This document shows positions 48,957-58,816 of a DNA stretch of 64,000 bases, piece by piece; within the stretch, counting starts at the first letter, position 1; each line of letters opens with the position of its first letter. The stretch lies in NCBI RefSeq assembly GCF_000183405.1, contig NC_014758.1, forward strand, positions 1,529,001-1,593,000, read 5' to 3'. Position numbers and translations under genes: made by a program. The notes beneath the pieces were generated by a model. It did not search any database. It had not been told where the DNA came from and was given only the letters and a program-made list of their open reading frames with translations. Source of the DNA: Calditerrivibrio nitroreducens DSM 19672 (lineage in GTDB: Bacteria; Chrysiogenota; Deferribacteres; Deferribacterales; Calditerrivibrionaceae).

Positions 48957-51900
48957 TTAATTATTTTCATCATTATTTATATCTTCTTTTTTAACCAATT
49001 CCACATCCAGACAGAGACCCTGCATCTCTTTAATCAGAACATGGAAAGACTCAGGCATACTTGGTTTGAAGCTAAAATTACCATTCACTATAGATTCATA
49101 AACACGGGTTCTACCTTCCACATCATCAGACTTAACGGTAAGCATCTCCTGCAAAATATTTGATGCACCATAAGCTTCCAGTGCCCAAACCTCCATCTCT
49201 CCCAATCTCTGACCACCAAACTGAGCTTTACCACCAAGTGGTTGCTGGGTAACGAGAGAATATGGCCCGGTAGATCTTGCGTGCATCTTGGTTTCCACAA
49301 GGTGATGTAACTTCATCACGTACATCACACCAACAGTAACCTCCTGTTCAAACCTCTCACCGGTTCTACCATCATACAATACCGTTTGCCCATCTTCATT
49401 AAAACCAGCCTTTTTAAGCAGTTCTTTAATGTCAGATTCTTTTGCACCATCGAATACTGGGGTAGCGATATGAAGTCCCAGAGCTTTAGCCGCCCATCCA
49501 AGATGGGTTTCGAGAACCTGGCCAACGTTCATTCTTGAGGGAACCCCCAATGGGTTTAACACTATCTCCACAGGGACACCGTTGGGTAAATATGGCATAT
49601 CTTGCTCTGGAAGGATCCTAGAGATGACACCTTTGTTACCATGTCTACCAGCCATCTTATCTCCCACCATCAACTTTCTTTTTACGGCAAGATATACCCT
49701 TACAGATTTCAAAACTCCTGCAGGCAGCTCATCCCCTTTCTCTATCTTCGACTTCTTATCTTTAAACTTCTCTTCTATCAATTTAAGCTGTGCATAGTAT
49801 TTATTGTTTATCTTTTCTATTTCAGGCTCAATCTCTTCTCTTTTCTCAACAGGTAGCCCGGAAAGTTCGGTATAATCCAGATCTTTTAGTATTTCAAATG
49901 GTACTGAAGAACCCTTTTTGAAAGATTCACCTTTTAGCGTAACTGCTTTTGAGAGCTTTCTATTTTCTAAGATCTTTGCTATGGCAGATTTTCTCGTTTC
50001 ATCAAGAGTAAGCATCTCTATTTTATAATTTCTTTGTATCTCCTGAAGCTCAGCCTTTTCAATCTTAACAGTTCTATCATCTTTTTCCACACCCCTTCTG
50101 GTCATAACGACAACATCTATAACAACACCGGAGATACCTGAAGGTACTCTAAGGGATGCATCTTTAACATCTCCAGCCTTCTCACCAAATATTGCTCTTA
50201 ATAGCTTTTCTTCAGGTGTAGTCTGAGATTCCCCCTTAGGTGTAACTTTCCCTACGAGTATATCACCCTCTTTTACTTTTGCACCTATACGAATTATTCC
50301 ACTTTCATCCAGATCCTTTAAAGCCTCTTCACTAACGTTTGGGATATCCCTTGTTATCTCTTCTGGCCCAAGCTTGGTATCCCTTGCCTCTATTTCAAAC
50401 TCTTCTATATGTATCGATGTATATGCATCCTCTTTAACGAGTTTCTGCGAAACAAGTATAGAGTCCTCATAGTTGTAGCCCATCCATGGCATAAATGCCA
50501 CCACCACATTCCTTCCTAGGGCAAGATCACCTCTATCTGTGGCAGGTCCGTCTGCAATAATATCACCCTTTTCAACCTTCTGACCTTTCTGAACGAGAGG
50601 GACATAATTGATACAGGTATCCTGGTTTGTTCTTCTATATTTATCAAGTTCGTATACATCGATACCAAAGTCATCTCCATCGGTATAACCGATAATAATT
50701 GTTTTAGCATCCACGTATTGAACAACCCCAGATCTTTTCGCCACAAGAACAGCTCCAGAATCTATTGCCACCTTCCTTTCAAGACCTGTACCCACAATAG
50801 GTGCATCAGTTCTTATCAGAGGAACACCCTGTCTTTGCATGTTTGAACCCATCAAAGCCCTGTTTGCATCATCGTGTTCAAGGAAAGGTATTAATGCGGT
50901 CGATACTGAAATTATCTGGTTTGGGGCAACGTCCATAAACTGTATCTCATCTTTATGAACAGTAACAATTTCCCCCTTCTTCCTTGCGATAACGTATTCA
51001 TTTAAAAAGTTACCTTCGCTGTCAAGCTTAGCATTAGCCTGGGCTATAAAGTAATCCTCTTCTTCAATTGCAGACATGTATACAACTTCGTCGGTAACTC
51101 TGCCATTTTCCACTTTTCTATATGGTGTTTCGATAAATCCATAATCATTCACTCTTGCGTATGTAGTCAGGGAAGTAATAAGACCAATGTTAGGCCCCTC
51201 AGGTGTTTCAATAGGGCAAAGCCTTCCGTAGTGTGATGTATGTACGTCACGCACTTCAAACCCTGCTCTATCCCTGTTTAGACCACCAGGTCCCAATGCA
51301 GACAGCCTTCTTTTATGGGTAATTTCGCTTAGTGGATTTGTTTGATCCATAAACTGTGAAAGCTGATAGCTACCAAAAAACTCTTTTATCGATGAAGATA
51401 AAGGCTTAGCATTCAGCAGATCCTGTGGGCCAAGATCCTTTGTATCCTGAATACTCATCCTCTCTTTAACTGTTTTCTCCATCCTAACCATTCCTATACG
51501 GATATGGTTTTGGAGCTGCTCACCAACTGCCTTAACCCTTCTATGGCCAAGATGATCTATATCATCCACATCATCTTCACCAAGCCTTATATTGTTTAAA
51601 ACTCTTATTGTTTCAACAATATCTTCTTTAGTGAGCGTTGTAAGTTCAAGCGGTTTGTCAAGCTTTAGTCTTTTATTGATTTTTAATCTACCAACCCTGG
51701 AAAGGTCATACTTTTTATCGTTGAAAAATAAGTTGTCAAAGTATGTTTTAGCAGTCTCAACAGTCGCCGGCTCTCCGGGTCTCATCTTTTTGTAAATCTC
51801 AAGCAGGGCTTCCTCTGTACTTTCTATTTTATCAGCTTCCAGCATATCCCTGATGGCGGTGTCGCTACCCTTACTATCGATAAGGAGCACTTTAAACTCT

Positions 51901-52907
51901 TCGATATCATTCTCTCTAAGTTTTTCAAGTATCTCTGCAGAAATTTTTGTATTTGCTTTTACCAGTAGCTCCCCATCTTTTGTAACAATGTCTTCTGCAA
52001 AGAAAGTCTCTGAAATATCTTCATACTGGCAATTCATCTTTTTGATACCAGCTTTGGTAAGTTTTCTAATAATCCCCTTTGATATCTTATGCCCAGCTTT
52101 ATAAATTACTTCACCAGTTTGTTCATCCTTGATATCAAGGCTATTCCTTCTACCTATAAGATTCTCAGGTTCAAAATATCTCTCAAAATTCAGCCCTTTA
52201 AACCTAACAACTTCTGTCTTGTAATATGTGTTTAATATATCCTGCTCAGAAAGTCCCAGGGCCTTAAGAAGAACAGTCGCAAGAATTTTTCTTTTTTTAT
52301 CAATTCTTACATAAATAAAATTCTTTGTATCAAATTCAAAATCTATCCATGAACCTCTGTATGGTATAATTCTCGAACCAAACAAGTGTTTTTCAACAAC
52401 ACTCTTTCCAGCAGTTAAATCTTCAAAAAATATTCCAGGAGATCTATGCAACTGGCTAACAATTACCCTTTCTACTCCATTTATTATAAAAGTAGCTCTA
52501 TCTGTCATCAGTGGGATATCACAAAGATACACATCAGATTCTTTGGCAGATGCAACTACTTTTTCAGAACCATCTTCGCTGTTTTCATAACAAACAAGCC
52601 TCACCTTTACCTTTAAAGGTGCAGCATAGGATGTTTTTCTAATGATAGATTCTTTTGCGTCATATTTTGGTTTCTCGATTGTATAGCTTATATACTCGAG
52701 AATCGCAGTTTCATTGAAATCTGTAATAGGGAAAATCTCCCTGAATACCTGCTCAAGACCTTTATTTTCTCTCTTATCAGCAGGTACATCCAATTGAAGA
52801 AAATCTAAATAAGATTTCTTTTGAACCTCAACAAGGTCAGGCATTTCTAAAACTTTTTTAATCTTTGAAAAACTTACTCTTTGGATGGAATTGGTAGATT
52901 TATTCAT
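48957..52907 (-). CDS. rpoB: RNA polymerase subunit beta
   Basis: Beta, 1316 residues. The rifampicin region ([20 protein letters not shown] and [15 protein letters not shown]) appears wild type at the positions I can read, and the C-terminal [15 protein letters not shown] region is present (read as [20 protein letters not shown]). It follows an attenuator hairpin after rplL, the common arrangement that reduces polymerase transcription relative to ribosomal protein. Confidence 0.99.
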   Translation of the reverse strand: MNKSTNSIQRVSFSKIKKVLEMPDLVEVQKKSYLDFLQLDVPADKRENKGLEQVFREIFPITDFNETAILEYISYTIEKPKYDAKESIIRKTSYAAPLKVKVRLVCYENSEDGSEKVVASAKESDVYLCDIPLMTDRATFIINGVERVIVSQLHRSPGIFFEDLTAGKSVVEKHLFGSRIIPYRGSWIDFEFDTKNFIYVRIDKKRKILATVLLKALGLSEQDILNTYYKTEVVRFKGLNFERYFEPENLIGRRNSLDIKDEQTGEVIYKAGHKISKGIIRKLTKAGIKKMNCQYEDISETFFAEDIVTKDGELLVKANTKISAEILEKLRENDIEEFKVLLIDSKGSDTAIRDMLEADKIESTEEALLEIYKKMRPGEPATVETAKTYFDNLFFNDKKYDLSRVGRLKINKRLKLDKPLELTTLTKEDIVETIRVLNNIRLGEDDVDDIDHLGHRRVKAVGEQLQNHIRIGMVRMEKTVKERMSIQDTKDLGPQDLLNAKPLSSSIKEFFGSYQLSQFMDQTNPLSEITHKRRLSALGPGGLNRDRAGFEVRDVHTSHYGRLCPIETPEGPNIGLITSLTTYARVNDYGFIETPYRKVENGRVTDEVVYMSAIEEEDYFIAQANAKLDSEGNFLNEYVIARKKGEIVTVHKDEIQFMDVAPNQIISVSTALIPFLEHDDANRALMGSNMQRQGVPLIRTDAPIVGTGLERKVAIDSGAVLVAKRSGVVQYVDAKTIIIGYTDGDDFGIDVYELDKYRRTNQDTCINYVPLVQKGQKVEKGDIIADGPATDRGDLALGRNVVVAFMPWMGYNYEDSILVSQKLVKEDAYTSIHIEEFEIEARDTKLGPEEITRDIPNVSEEALKDLDESGIIRIGAKVKEGDILVGKVTPKGESQTTPEEKLLRAIFGEKAGDVKDASLRVPSGISGVVIDVVVMTRRGVEKDDRTVKIEKAELQEIQRNYKIEMLTLDETRKSAIAKILENRKLSKAVTLKGESFKKGSSVPFEILKDLDYTELSGLPVEKREEIEPEIEKINNKYYAQLKLIEEKFKDKKSKIEKGDELPAGVLKSVRVYLAVKRKLMVGDKMAGRHGNKGVISRILPEQDMPYLPNGVPVEIVLNPLGVPSRMNVGQVLETHLGWAAKALGLHIATPVFDGAKESDIKELLKKAGFNEDGQTVLYDGRTGERFEQEVTVGVMYVMKLHHLVETKMHARSTGPYSLVTQQPLGGKAQFGGQRLGEMEVWALEAYGASNILQEMLTVKSDDVEGRTRVYESIVNGNFSFKPSMPESFHVLIKEMQGLCLDVELVKKEDINNDENN

Positions 52908-52952
52908 TTCTCCACCTGTAGGATTTATTTATATTTTTATTTTTTATAAAGC

Positions 52953-52976
52953 AAAAAAAGGAGGCATTACGCCTCC
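52953..52976 (-). terminator. Attenuator between rplL and rpoB
   Basis: A six-base-pair stem (GGAGGC / GCCTCC, five-base loop) followed on the minus strand by seven T residues, 21 bases after the rplL stop. It has terminator form but rpoB lies downstream with no clear new promoter, so partial termination is likely. Confidence 0.75.
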
Positions 52977-52997
52977 ACAAACTAATATGTATAACAA

Positions 52998-53381
52998 TTA
53001 CTTAATTTCAACAGTAGCGCCAACTTCAGCAAGGGCAGCCTTAATCTTTTCAGCCTCGTCCTTTTTAACACCTTCTTTAACAGGTTTTGGTGCCTCATCA
53101 ACAAGAGCCTTAGCTTCTTTGAGTCCAAGACCTGTAAGCTCTCTAACAACTTTGATAACTTGAACCTTCTGAGCCCCAGCATTTGTAAGAATAACATCAA
53201 ACTCAGTTTTTTCAGCTGGAGCTTCAGCAGCTGCAGCAGCCGCAGCAGGAGCAGCCATCATTGCTACTGGAGCAGCAGCAGATACACCGAATTTTTCCTC
53301 AAGCTCTTTAACAAAGTTTGCAAGCTCAATTACTGTCATATTTTCGATAAATTCAATTACTTGTTCTTTAGTTATAGACAT
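52998..53381 (-). CDS. rplL: 50S ribosomal protein L7/L12
   Basis: L7/L12, 127 residues, the flexible stalk protein that recruits GTPases. It has the dimerising N-terminal helices (about 1-33), an alanine-rich hinge (about 36-56) and the C-terminal domain with [20 protein letters not shown]. Fifteen bases after rplJ. Confidence 0.98.
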   Translation of the reverse strand: MSITKEQVIEFIENMTVIELANFVKELEEKFGVSAAAPVAMMAAPAAAAAAAEAPAEKTEFDVILTNAGAQKVQVIKVVRELTGLGLKEAKALVDEAPKPVKEGVKKDEAEKIKAALAEVGATVEIK

Positions 53382-53396
53382 TTAAGTCCTCCGTCA

Positions 53397-53912
53397 TTAA
53401 TTTTTTTTGTCTTTAATGGCATTAAGCACATTCAGTAAACTTCTTGGTACATTTGCAAGCAGAGAAACAAAGTTTCTAACTGGTGCATTGATGGATCCAA
53501 GCATTCTTCCAAGAAGCTCTTCTCTCGATGGAAGATCAGCAAGGGCTATCACATCATCTTTTGACAACCTCTGTCCTTCAAAGTATCCAGATCTTATTTC
53601 AAACTTTTTGAAATCTTTCGAAAACTTCTTCAATAGTTTGGCTACTTCTGTGGGCTCTCCAAAAACAATTGTGCAGGTGGTTTGCTCTTTTAAATCAGCA
53701 TCTAATTGTGTTATGTTATTGGCATTTAGAGCCAATTTCAAAAGTCTATTTTTAACTACTCTAAAGTCATTGCCCGTTGACTTTATAGCAGATCTAATTG
53801 CTGTTAACTCAGGGAAAGTACACCCTTTGTAATCAGCCAGAAAGATTGCGTTAGCTTTTTCAATTTTGGCCTTCAACCCTTCCACTAACAGTTGTTTATC
53901 ACTCTTCTTCAA
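53397..53912 (-). CDS. rplJ: 50S ribosomal protein L10
   Basis: L10, 171 residues, base of the L7/L12 stalk, whose long C-terminal helix carries the L12 dimers; in model bacteria the L10-L12 complex represses its own messenger. LVEGLKAKIEKANAIFLADYKG and FRVVKNRLLKLAL are diagnostic. The start codon is TTG at 53912 with AGGAGG five bases upstream. Confidence 0.97.
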   Translation of the reverse strand: MKKSDKQLLVEGLKAKIEKANAIFLADYKGCTFPELTAIRSAIKSTGNDFRVVKNRLLKLALNANNITQLDADLKEQTTCTIVFGEPTEVAKLLKKFSKDFKKFEIRSGYFEGQRLSKDDVIALADLPSREELLGRMLGSINAPVRNFVSLLANVPRSLLNVLNAIKDKKN

Positions 53913-54009
53913 GTTATCCTCCTAACTCCGGCCGTATCTATTACAACCGGTTTCCGCAGGATTTATGCGTAAAGCGACCTGCTTCTTTAACCAGAATTAC
54001 TTTCAAAAC
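53913..54009 (-). ncRNA. L10 leader (rplJ-rplL regulatory RNA)
   Basis: The 97 bases between rplA and rplJ form a structured leader. A stem pairs GCAGG with CCTGC around a short loop region, and a second pairs CCGG with a downstream CCGG in GGCCGG, both just before the AGGAGG ribosome site. Position and pairing match the known L10 leader family, which binds the L10-L12 complex. I have not aligned it to the family model. Confidence 0.65.
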
Positions 54010-54711
54010 TTATATCTCAGCTAAAACCTTCTGCTGATCAACCTTTATTCCGGGCCCCATAGTAGTGGATATTGCAATTCCACGCACATACTGACCTTTG
54101 GCAGATGCCGGCTTAGCCTTAATTAATGTTTCCAACAGTGCCTTAAAATTTTCTTCCAGCTTTTCCACATCGAAGCTTTTCTTACCAACTGGAGCATGAA
54201 TTATACCAGCTTTGTCAACCCTAAACTCGATCATACCTGCTTTAAGATTTTTAACCACTTCTTTAATATTAGTTGTTACTGTTCCAACCTTAGGATTGGG
54301 CATTAATCCTCGAGGTCCTAAAATTTTACCAAGCTTACCAACCGCACCCATCATGTCTGGAGTAGCCACCACTTTATCAAAGTCCAGCCATCCTTCCTGG
54401 ATCTTCTTGACGAGGTCATCATCCCCAACGTAATCTGCACCTGCTTCCTGAGCCTCTTTTGCTTTTTCCCCTTTAGCAAACACCAGTACTTTCACCTGCT
54501 TACCAGTACCATGGGGAAGAGTAACAGAGCCCCTTACCATCTGATCGGCATGTCTTGGATCAACACCAAGCTTAATAGCCGCATCCACAGACTCATCAAA
54601 ATTTGCAAAGGCAATTTCTTTTGCAAGTTGCAAAGCTTCCCTTAAGTCGTAATATTTTAATCTATCGACTTTTTCTAATGCCATTTTATATTTTTTTCCA
54701 ACTTTAGCCAT
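54010..54711 (-). CDS. rplA: 50S ribosomal protein L1
   Basis: L1, 233 residues, the stalk protein guiding E-site tRNA release and repressor of its own operon. [36 protein letters not shown] and [10 protein letters not shown] are diagnostic. Thirteen bases after rplK. Confidence 0.98.
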   Translation of the reverse strand: MAKVGKKYKMALEKVDRLKYYDLREALQLAKEIAFANFDESVDAAIKLGVDPRHADQMVRGSVTLPHGTGKQVKVLVFAKGEKAKEAQEAGADYVGDDDLVKKIQEGWLDFDKVVATPDMMGAVGKLGKILGPRGLMPNPKVGTVTTNIKEVVKNLKAGMIEFRVDKAGIIHAPVGKKSFDVEKLEENFKALLETLIKAKPASAKGQYVRGIAISTTMGPGIKVDQQKVLAEI

Positions 54712-54724
54712 CTTTACCCACCTC

Positions 54725-55150
54725 TTATAACTCTACTTCTACGCCCATACTTCTGGCAGATCCAGCTACAATTTTCATAGCTGTCTCGATATCTTTTGTA
54801 TTCAAGTCGGGCAATTTAATCTCAGCGATTCTTTTTACCTGCTCCCTTGTAAGCTTACCAACCTTTTTAGCTTTTGGATTATCCGAACCGCTTTCAATTT
54901 TCAGCTCTTTTTTAATAAGCTGAGTTACTGGAGGTGTCTTAGTTATAAATGTAAAAGACCTATCCTCGTAAACTGTGATTATTACAGGGATTATCATATC
55001 CCCCATATTTTGAGTTGCTGCATTAAATGCTTTGCAGAACTCCATTATATTTACACCCCTTTGACCCAATGCTGGCCCAACGGGTGGTGATGGGTTTGCC
55101 TTTCCTGCTGGGATTTGAAGTTTTACTTGCCCCATTATTTTTTTAGCCAT
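54725..55150 (-). CDS. rplK: 50S ribosomal protein L11
   Basis: L11, 141 residues, in the GTPase-associated centre and needed for RelA activation. [20 protein letters not shown] and the C-terminal [20 protein letters not shown] are diagnostic. Thirteen bases after nusG. Confidence 0.98.
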   Translation of the reverse strand: MAKKIMGQVKLQIPAGKANPSPPVGPALGQRGVNIMEFCKAFNAATQNMGDMIIPVIITVYEDRSFTFITKTPPVTQLIKKELKIESGSDNPKAKKVGKLTREQVKRIAEIKLPDLNTKDIETAMKIVAGSARSMGVEVEL

Positions 55151-55163
55151 TTATATCCTCCGA

Positions 55164-55691
55164 TTATCCTACTCTTTTTATTTGTAAAAAATCCAAATCT
55201 ATCGGTGTTTGTCTACCGAAAATACTTACAATCACTTTTACCTTTTCTTTCTCAGTATTTACCTCATCAACAACACCAGTAAATCCTTGAAATGGCCCAT
55301 CCACAACCTCCACAACATCACCTTTGATGTACTTCATTGCAATCCTTGGAGCTTCTGATTTGGCCAGATCAATCATAGCTTTGACATCCTGTTCGGGTAT
55401 TGGGACAGGATTAACTCCACCTACAAATCCAGTAACTTTTGGAATCGATTTAACCTTATGCCAATTTTCAGTATTCATAACCATATTCACAAGAATGTAG
55501 CCGGGAAAGGTGCTTTTCTTACTGATCTTTTTTGTACCTTTCACAAGCTCTACCACATTCTCCGTTGGTATAAGGATTTCACCAAAAGAATCGTATAGAT
55601 TCTCATTCTTTATCTTTTCTTCCAAAAGTTTTTTTACCCTTTTCTCAAATCCTGAGTAAGTGTGGACAACATACCATTGTTTATTAGACAT
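55164..55691 (-). CDS. nusG: Transcription elongation/antitermination factor NusG
   Basis: NusG, 175 residues, binds RNA polymerase with its N-terminal domain (QWYVVHTYSGFEKRVKKLLE, PGYILVNMVM) and S10 or Rho with its C-terminal KOW domain (VVEVVDGPFQGFTGVVDEVN). Three bases after secE. Confidence 0.98.
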   Translation of the reverse strand: MSNKQWYVVHTYSGFEKRVKKLLEEKIKNENLYDSFGEILIPTENVVELVKGTKKISKKSTFPGYILVNMVMNTENWHKVKSIPKVTGFVGGVNPVPIPEQDVKAMIDLAKSEAPRIAMKYIKGDVVEVVDGPFQGFTGVVDEVNTEKEKVKVIVSIFGRQTPIDLDFLQIKRVG

Positions 55692-55694
55692 ATT

Positions 55695-55877
55695 TTAACC
55701 TACTATAAATTGTATGATTTTAGACAAAGCCACATCCACAACCCCTAAAAAGATCGCCATAAGCACAACAAAAATAACTACAACAGTTGTTGTACCTATA
55801 GTTTCATCTTTAGTAGGCCAGACAATTTTTTTTAATTCTTCTTTTACTTCTTTTATAAAGTTTACATATTTTTCCAC
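55695..55877 (-). CDS. secE: Preprotein translocase subunit SecE
   Basis: SecE, 60 residues, a single-helix clamp of the SecY channel. The amphipathic segment FIKEVKEELKKIVWPTKDET and the following membrane helix are typical. The start is taken as GTG at 55877 with AGGGG six bases upstream; an in-frame ATG at 55904 falls inside the tRNA-Trp gene and cannot be the start. It begins 16 bases after the tRNA. Confidence 0.92.
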   Translation of the reverse strand: MEKYVNFIKEVKEELKKIVWPTKDETIGTTTVVVIFVVLMAIFLGVVDVALSKIIQFIVG

Positions 55878-55893
55878 AACATACCCCTTTAAA

Positions 55894-55969
55894 TGGCAGG
55901 CCAAGAGGGACTCGAACCCCCAACCCCCGGTTTTGGAGACCGGTGCTCTGCCAATTGAGCTATTGGCCT
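55894..55969 (-). tRNA. tRNA-Trp (CCA)
   Basis: A 76-base cloverleaf with encoded 3' CCA. Acceptor AGGCCAA/TTGGCCT, anticodon arm CCGGT-CTCCAAA-ACCGG with anticodon CCA, T loop TTCGAGT, discriminator G. Between rpmG and secE, the frequent tRNA-Trp position in such clusters. Confidence 0.97.
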
Positions 55970-55978
55970 ATTTTACCA

Positions 55979-56128
55979 CTACTTAGTTTCCCTGTGAATA
56001 GTATGCTTTCTATCAAATTTACAATATTTTTTTAACTCAATCTTACCTGTAGTGGTCTTTTTATTTTTGGTAGTTGTGTAATTTCTATTTTTACACTCTG
56101 TACAAGCCAAAGTTATTATCTCTCTCAT
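55979..56128 (-). CDS. rpmG: 50S ribosomal protein L33
   Basis: A 49-residue L33 read directly from the sequence: [19 protein letters not shown] at the start and [16 protein letters not shown] at the end. The first C-x2-C pair is complete, the second has one cysteine (C-x2-D), as in several other L33 proteins, so zinc binding is uncertain. The ATG has the AGAGGAAA ribosome site shared with the region after tuf copy 1. Confidence 0.95.
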   Translation of the reverse strand: MREIITLACTECKNRNYTTTKNKKTTTGKIELKKYCKFDRKHTIHRETK

Positions 56129-56140
56129 CTTTTTCCTCTA

Positions 56141-57331
56141 TTACTCAATAATCTCTGTAACAACACCAGCACCAACTGTCCTACCACCTTCCCTGATCGC
56201 AAATCTCAAACCCTGCTCCATAGCTATCGGCTGTATAAGCTCCACTGTGGCACTTATGTTGTCTCCTGGCATTACCATCTCTACTCCCTCAGGCAATACC
56301 ACTATCCCCGTTACGTCTGTTGTCCTAAAGTAAAACTGTGGCCTGTATCCACTAAAAAATGGAGTGTGTCTTCCACCTTCTTCCTTAGTCAATATATACG
56401 CCTCACACTTAAACTTCCTATGTGGTGTTATAGTCTTAGGTGCAGCCAATACCTGCCCACGCTCCACTTCATCCTTCTTAGTTCCCCTCAACAATACACC
56501 TATATTATCCCCAGCAACACCTTCGTCCAACACCTTACGGAACATCTCAACCCCAGTTACCACTGTCTTAATCGTAGGCCTAATACCTACTATCTCCACC
56601 TCATCCCCTACCTTAACCTTACCACGCTCAACTCTACCTGTTACAACTGTTCCCCTTCCTGATATACTAAATACGTCCTCTATCGGCATCAAGAATGGCT
56701 TATCTATATCCCTCTGTGGCAATGGTACATACTTGTCCAATGCATCCACAAGGTCAAATATAGCCTGATTCCACTTAGGATCCTCTGGATTCTCAAGAGC
56801 TTTAAGAGCACTACCCTTGATCACTGGTATCTCATCCCCTGGAAACTCATATGAGCTAAGAAGATCTCTAACCTCCAACTCCACAAGCTCCAACAACTCT
56901 GGGTCATCCACCATATCCACCTTGTTCATAAACACTACTATATATGGAACTCCAACCTGTCTCGCCAAAAGTATATGCTCCCTCGTCTGGGGCATAGGAC
57001 CATCTGCAGCACTTACAACAAGTATAGCCCCATCCATCTGTGCTGCACCTGTGATCATGTTCTTTACATAGTCTGCGTGACCAGGACAGTCCACATGTGC
57101 ATAGTGCCTTGTCTGGCTCTCATACTCAACGTGTGCTGTGGCTATCGTAATACCACGCTCCCTCTCTTCTGGAGCCTTGTCAATGTTGGAATAATCCACA
57201 AAATCTGCCAAACCCTTAGTCGCCAAAACTCTGGTAATAGCAGCTGTCAAAGTAGTCTTACCATGGTCCACGTGACCTATCGTACCTACGTTAACGTGAG
57301 GTTTCTTCCTCTCGAACTTCTGTTTTCCCAT
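56141..57331 (-). CDS. tuf: Elongation factor Tu, copy 2
   Basis: The second EF-Tu, 396 residues, nearly identical to copy 1 at 28608. By eye only about six bases differ, one giving Ala instead of Ser at about residue 38. It follows tRNA-Thr and precedes rpmG, the frequent tufB position. The ribosome site upstream differs from copy 1, so the matching tract begins at the start codon, whereas at the 3' end it continues through the 12-base spacer into the next gene's start. Confidence 0.99.
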   Translation of the reverse strand: MGKQKFERKKPHVNVGTIGHVDHGKTTLTAAITRVLATKGLADFVDYSNIDKAPEERERGITIATAHVEYESQTRHYAHVDCPGHADYVKNMITGAAQMDGAILVVSAADGPMPQTREHILLARQVGVPYIVVFMNKVDMVDDPELLELVELEVRDLLSSYEFPGDEIPVIKGSALKALENPEDPKWNQAIFDLVDALDKYVPLPQRDIDKPFLMPIEDVFSISGRGTVVTGRVERGKVKVGDEVEIVGIRPTIKTVVTGVEMFRKVLDEGVAGDNIGVLLRGTKKDEVERGQVLAAPKTITPHRKFKCEAYILTKEEGGRHTPFFSGYRPQFYFRTTDVTGIVVLPEGVEMVMPGDNISATVELIQPIAMEQGLRFAIREGGRTVGAGVVTEIIE

Positions 57332-57357
57332 AAAAGTTCTCCCTCTTTTTTATATTA

Positions 57358-57431
<74 letters not shown>

Positions 57432-57469
57432 CATTTTCCACATATACCATATACACAAAATGAACTGTA

Positions 57470-57498
57470 TAAATATAATTAAAATAGAGTTATGTCAA
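57470..57498 (-). promoter_or_regulatory. Promoter of the tRNA-Thr/tuf/rpoBC cluster
   Basis: Perfect -35 TTGACA (57493-57498), 17-base spacer, -10 TATTTA (57470-57475), with an alternative TATATT at 15 bases. It lies in the 143-base gap after the response regulator, whose remaining sequence shows no clear hairpin terminator. Confidence 0.68.
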
Positions 57499-57574
57499 GT
57501 ATTTTTTTTACAAAAAACGATTTTTCCCTCTTTCCCACCATAAAACTAAAAAAATACAAAACAGGGAATATTTA

Positions 57575-57946
57575 CTATTTTTTCAATATCTGAGTTATGG
57601 CCTCCTTTAAATCCTTAGCTCTTACCGGCTTATTCAGAAATAATGTAACACCTGCATCCTTTGCCTGTTTGTAGGTCTTGAATGTCCCAAAAGCTGTTAT
57701 AATTATGATCTTTTGGTTGTTTTTCAACTGTCTTATCCGATCGATTAGACCCATGCCGTCAAGCTCCGGCATCCTAAGGTCTGTAACCACCACATCAAAA
57801 TCCATTTCTTGAAGCTTAAAAAATGCCTCTCTACCATTTTCTGCGGAATCCACAGAATACCCTTCAAGCTTCAATACCTCAGCATACCCCAATCTTGTAT
57901 GCTCTTCATCGTCCACAATCAAAATTTTGATTTCTGAATTTTCCAT
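57575..57946 (-). CDS. Single-domain response regulator (receiver only)
   Basis: A 123-residue CheY-like receiver with no output domain. The acidic pair Asp12-Asp13 (LIVDDEEHT), phosphoacceptor Asp56 (VVVTDLRMPELDG), Thr84 and Lys106 (FLNKPVR) are all present, so it should be phosphorylatable. It follows the tandem Hfq gene by five bases and shares its promoter. No histidine kinase is nearby. The output could be a protein contact, in chemotaxis, pili or the neighbouring RNA-binding protein; the last is speculation. Confidence 0.9.
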   Translation of the reverse strand: MENSEIKILIVDDEEHTRLGYAEVLKLEGYSVDSAENGREAFFKLQEMDFDVVVTDLRMPELDGMGLIDRIRQLKNNQKIIIITAFGTFKTYKQAKDAGVTLFLNKPVRAKDLKEAITQILKK

Positions 57947-57951
57947 ACTCT

Positions 57952-58452
57952 CTATTCCCCATCATATTTTATAATCTCTCCATCCTGATAAATAGGATGG
58001 ACAGTAGAAACAGAAGATTTATAAACCAATTGTTGTTTATCTTCATAAGAAAGTAGAATAGTATAGTCATCAAAACCGATAAGATTGCCTTTAATTTTAA
58101 CACCATTACGTAGATAAATCGTAACAGGTGACTTAGACTTTCTAACTTCGTTGAGGAATATATCCTGCATTGGTGGCTTCAAATGTTTAGGCCTTTTTCC
58201 AAGATTGGACTGATAATAAATCTTGCTGATATACTCAATATCTATAATATTCTTCACAGACGCTATTGTGGCAATATCCCTTTTACTGTGAGAAAGCTTA
58301 TAGCCAAGATCATCAGTGATAATGGTGTACTGGTCAAAATCCACAATCCTACCTCTGAACCTCTCCTTGTTGTTCATAATAAACAGTAGAGGAACAGATT
58401 TTATAGATGCATTTTGCAAATAAACAAACTCTAACTGAGCGTATAAGGACAT
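57952..58452 (-). CDS. Tandem (two-domain) Hfq-like RNA-binding protein
   Basis: A 166-residue protein with two Sm/Hfq units. The C-terminal unit (about residues 93-153) is a clear Hfq: Gln96, Asp97, Phe99, the rim basic residues Arg104, Lys105, Lys107, the Sm1 core VTIYLRNGVKIKGNLIGFDDY and Sm2 VYKSSVST with Tyr144 and Lys145; His57 of E. coli Hfq is Ser here. The N-terminal unit (about 5-66) keeps FRGRIVDFDQY and SKRDIATI but has no basic rim and an altered helix. A linker of about 25 residues joins them. The chosen ATG has GGGGG upstream; a longer start at 58473 would overlap the promoter -10. It is co-transcribed with the receiver gene five bases downstream. Three chains could form a pseudo-hexamer. 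Confidence 0.85.
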   Translation of the reverse strand: MSLYAQLEFVYLQNASIKSVPLLFIMNNKERFRGRIVDFDQYTIITDDLGYKLSHSKRDIATIASVKNIIDIEYISKIYYQSNLGKRPKHLKPPMQDIFLNEVRKSKSPVTIYLRNGVKIKGNLIGFDDYTILLSYEDKQQLVYKSSVSTVHPIYQDGEIIKYDGE

Positions 58453-58473
58453 ATTTCCCCCATCATTTTGCAA

Positions 58474-58502
58474 TCTATACTAAAATTATCTTTTAAAGTC
58501 AA
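58474..58502 (-). promoter_or_regulatory. Promoter of the tandem Hfq/receiver pair
   Basis: A -35 TTGACT (58497-58502), 17-base spacer and -10 TATAGA (58474-58479), in the short gap after the ArsR-type gene. The predicted start of transcription is about 15 bases before the ATG at 58452, which settles the start codon choice. Confidence 0.68.
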
Positions 58503-58512
58503 GATATTAGTT

Positions 58513-58806
58513 TTAGCATTCAAATTTTGTGTTAGTGACCTCAAGTAGTCTCCTCAAAATCTCCTTTATTGCATCATCCTTCACTTTATAGCATACTGTG
58601 GTGCCATCCCTCACACTTTCCAATATACCTTTATTTTTTAAAATTGCAAGATGCTGACTTGTTGTAGCCTGTGGGATCTTCAAACCATCACATATTTTTG
58701 TTACATTACACTCATTATGCATCAGTCCAAGTACAATTTTAAGCCTCATTGGATGGCCCAGAGCTTTCAATTTTTCAGAATATTCATCCAACCATGCACT
58801 ATCCAT
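58513..58806 (-). CDS. ArsR family transcriptional regulator
   Basis: A 97-residue winged-helix dimer-type regulator. The region RLKIVLGLMHNECNVTKIC and the recognition helix IPQATTSQHLAILKNKGILES are typical of ArsR/SmtB proteins. The classical ELCVCDL metal motif is not intact (a single nearby Cys pair only), so the signal is unclear. Ten bases after the SDR gene, which it may control. Confidence 0.9.
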   Translation of the reverse strand: MDSAWLDEYSEKLKALGHPMRLKIVLGLMHNECNVTKICDGLKIPQATTSQHLAILKNKGILESVRDGTTVCYKVKDDAIKEILRRLLEVTNTKFEC

Positions 58807-58816
58807 TTTTTATACC

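Noticed and set aside
55878-55904. ATG start of SecE at 55904
   Set aside because: It lies within the tRNA-Trp 3' end; the GTG at 55877 has AGGGG upstream.
58453-58473. Longer start of the tandem Hfq protein
   Set aside because: It would place the start codon in the promoter -10 region; the ATG at 58452 has its own ribosome site.
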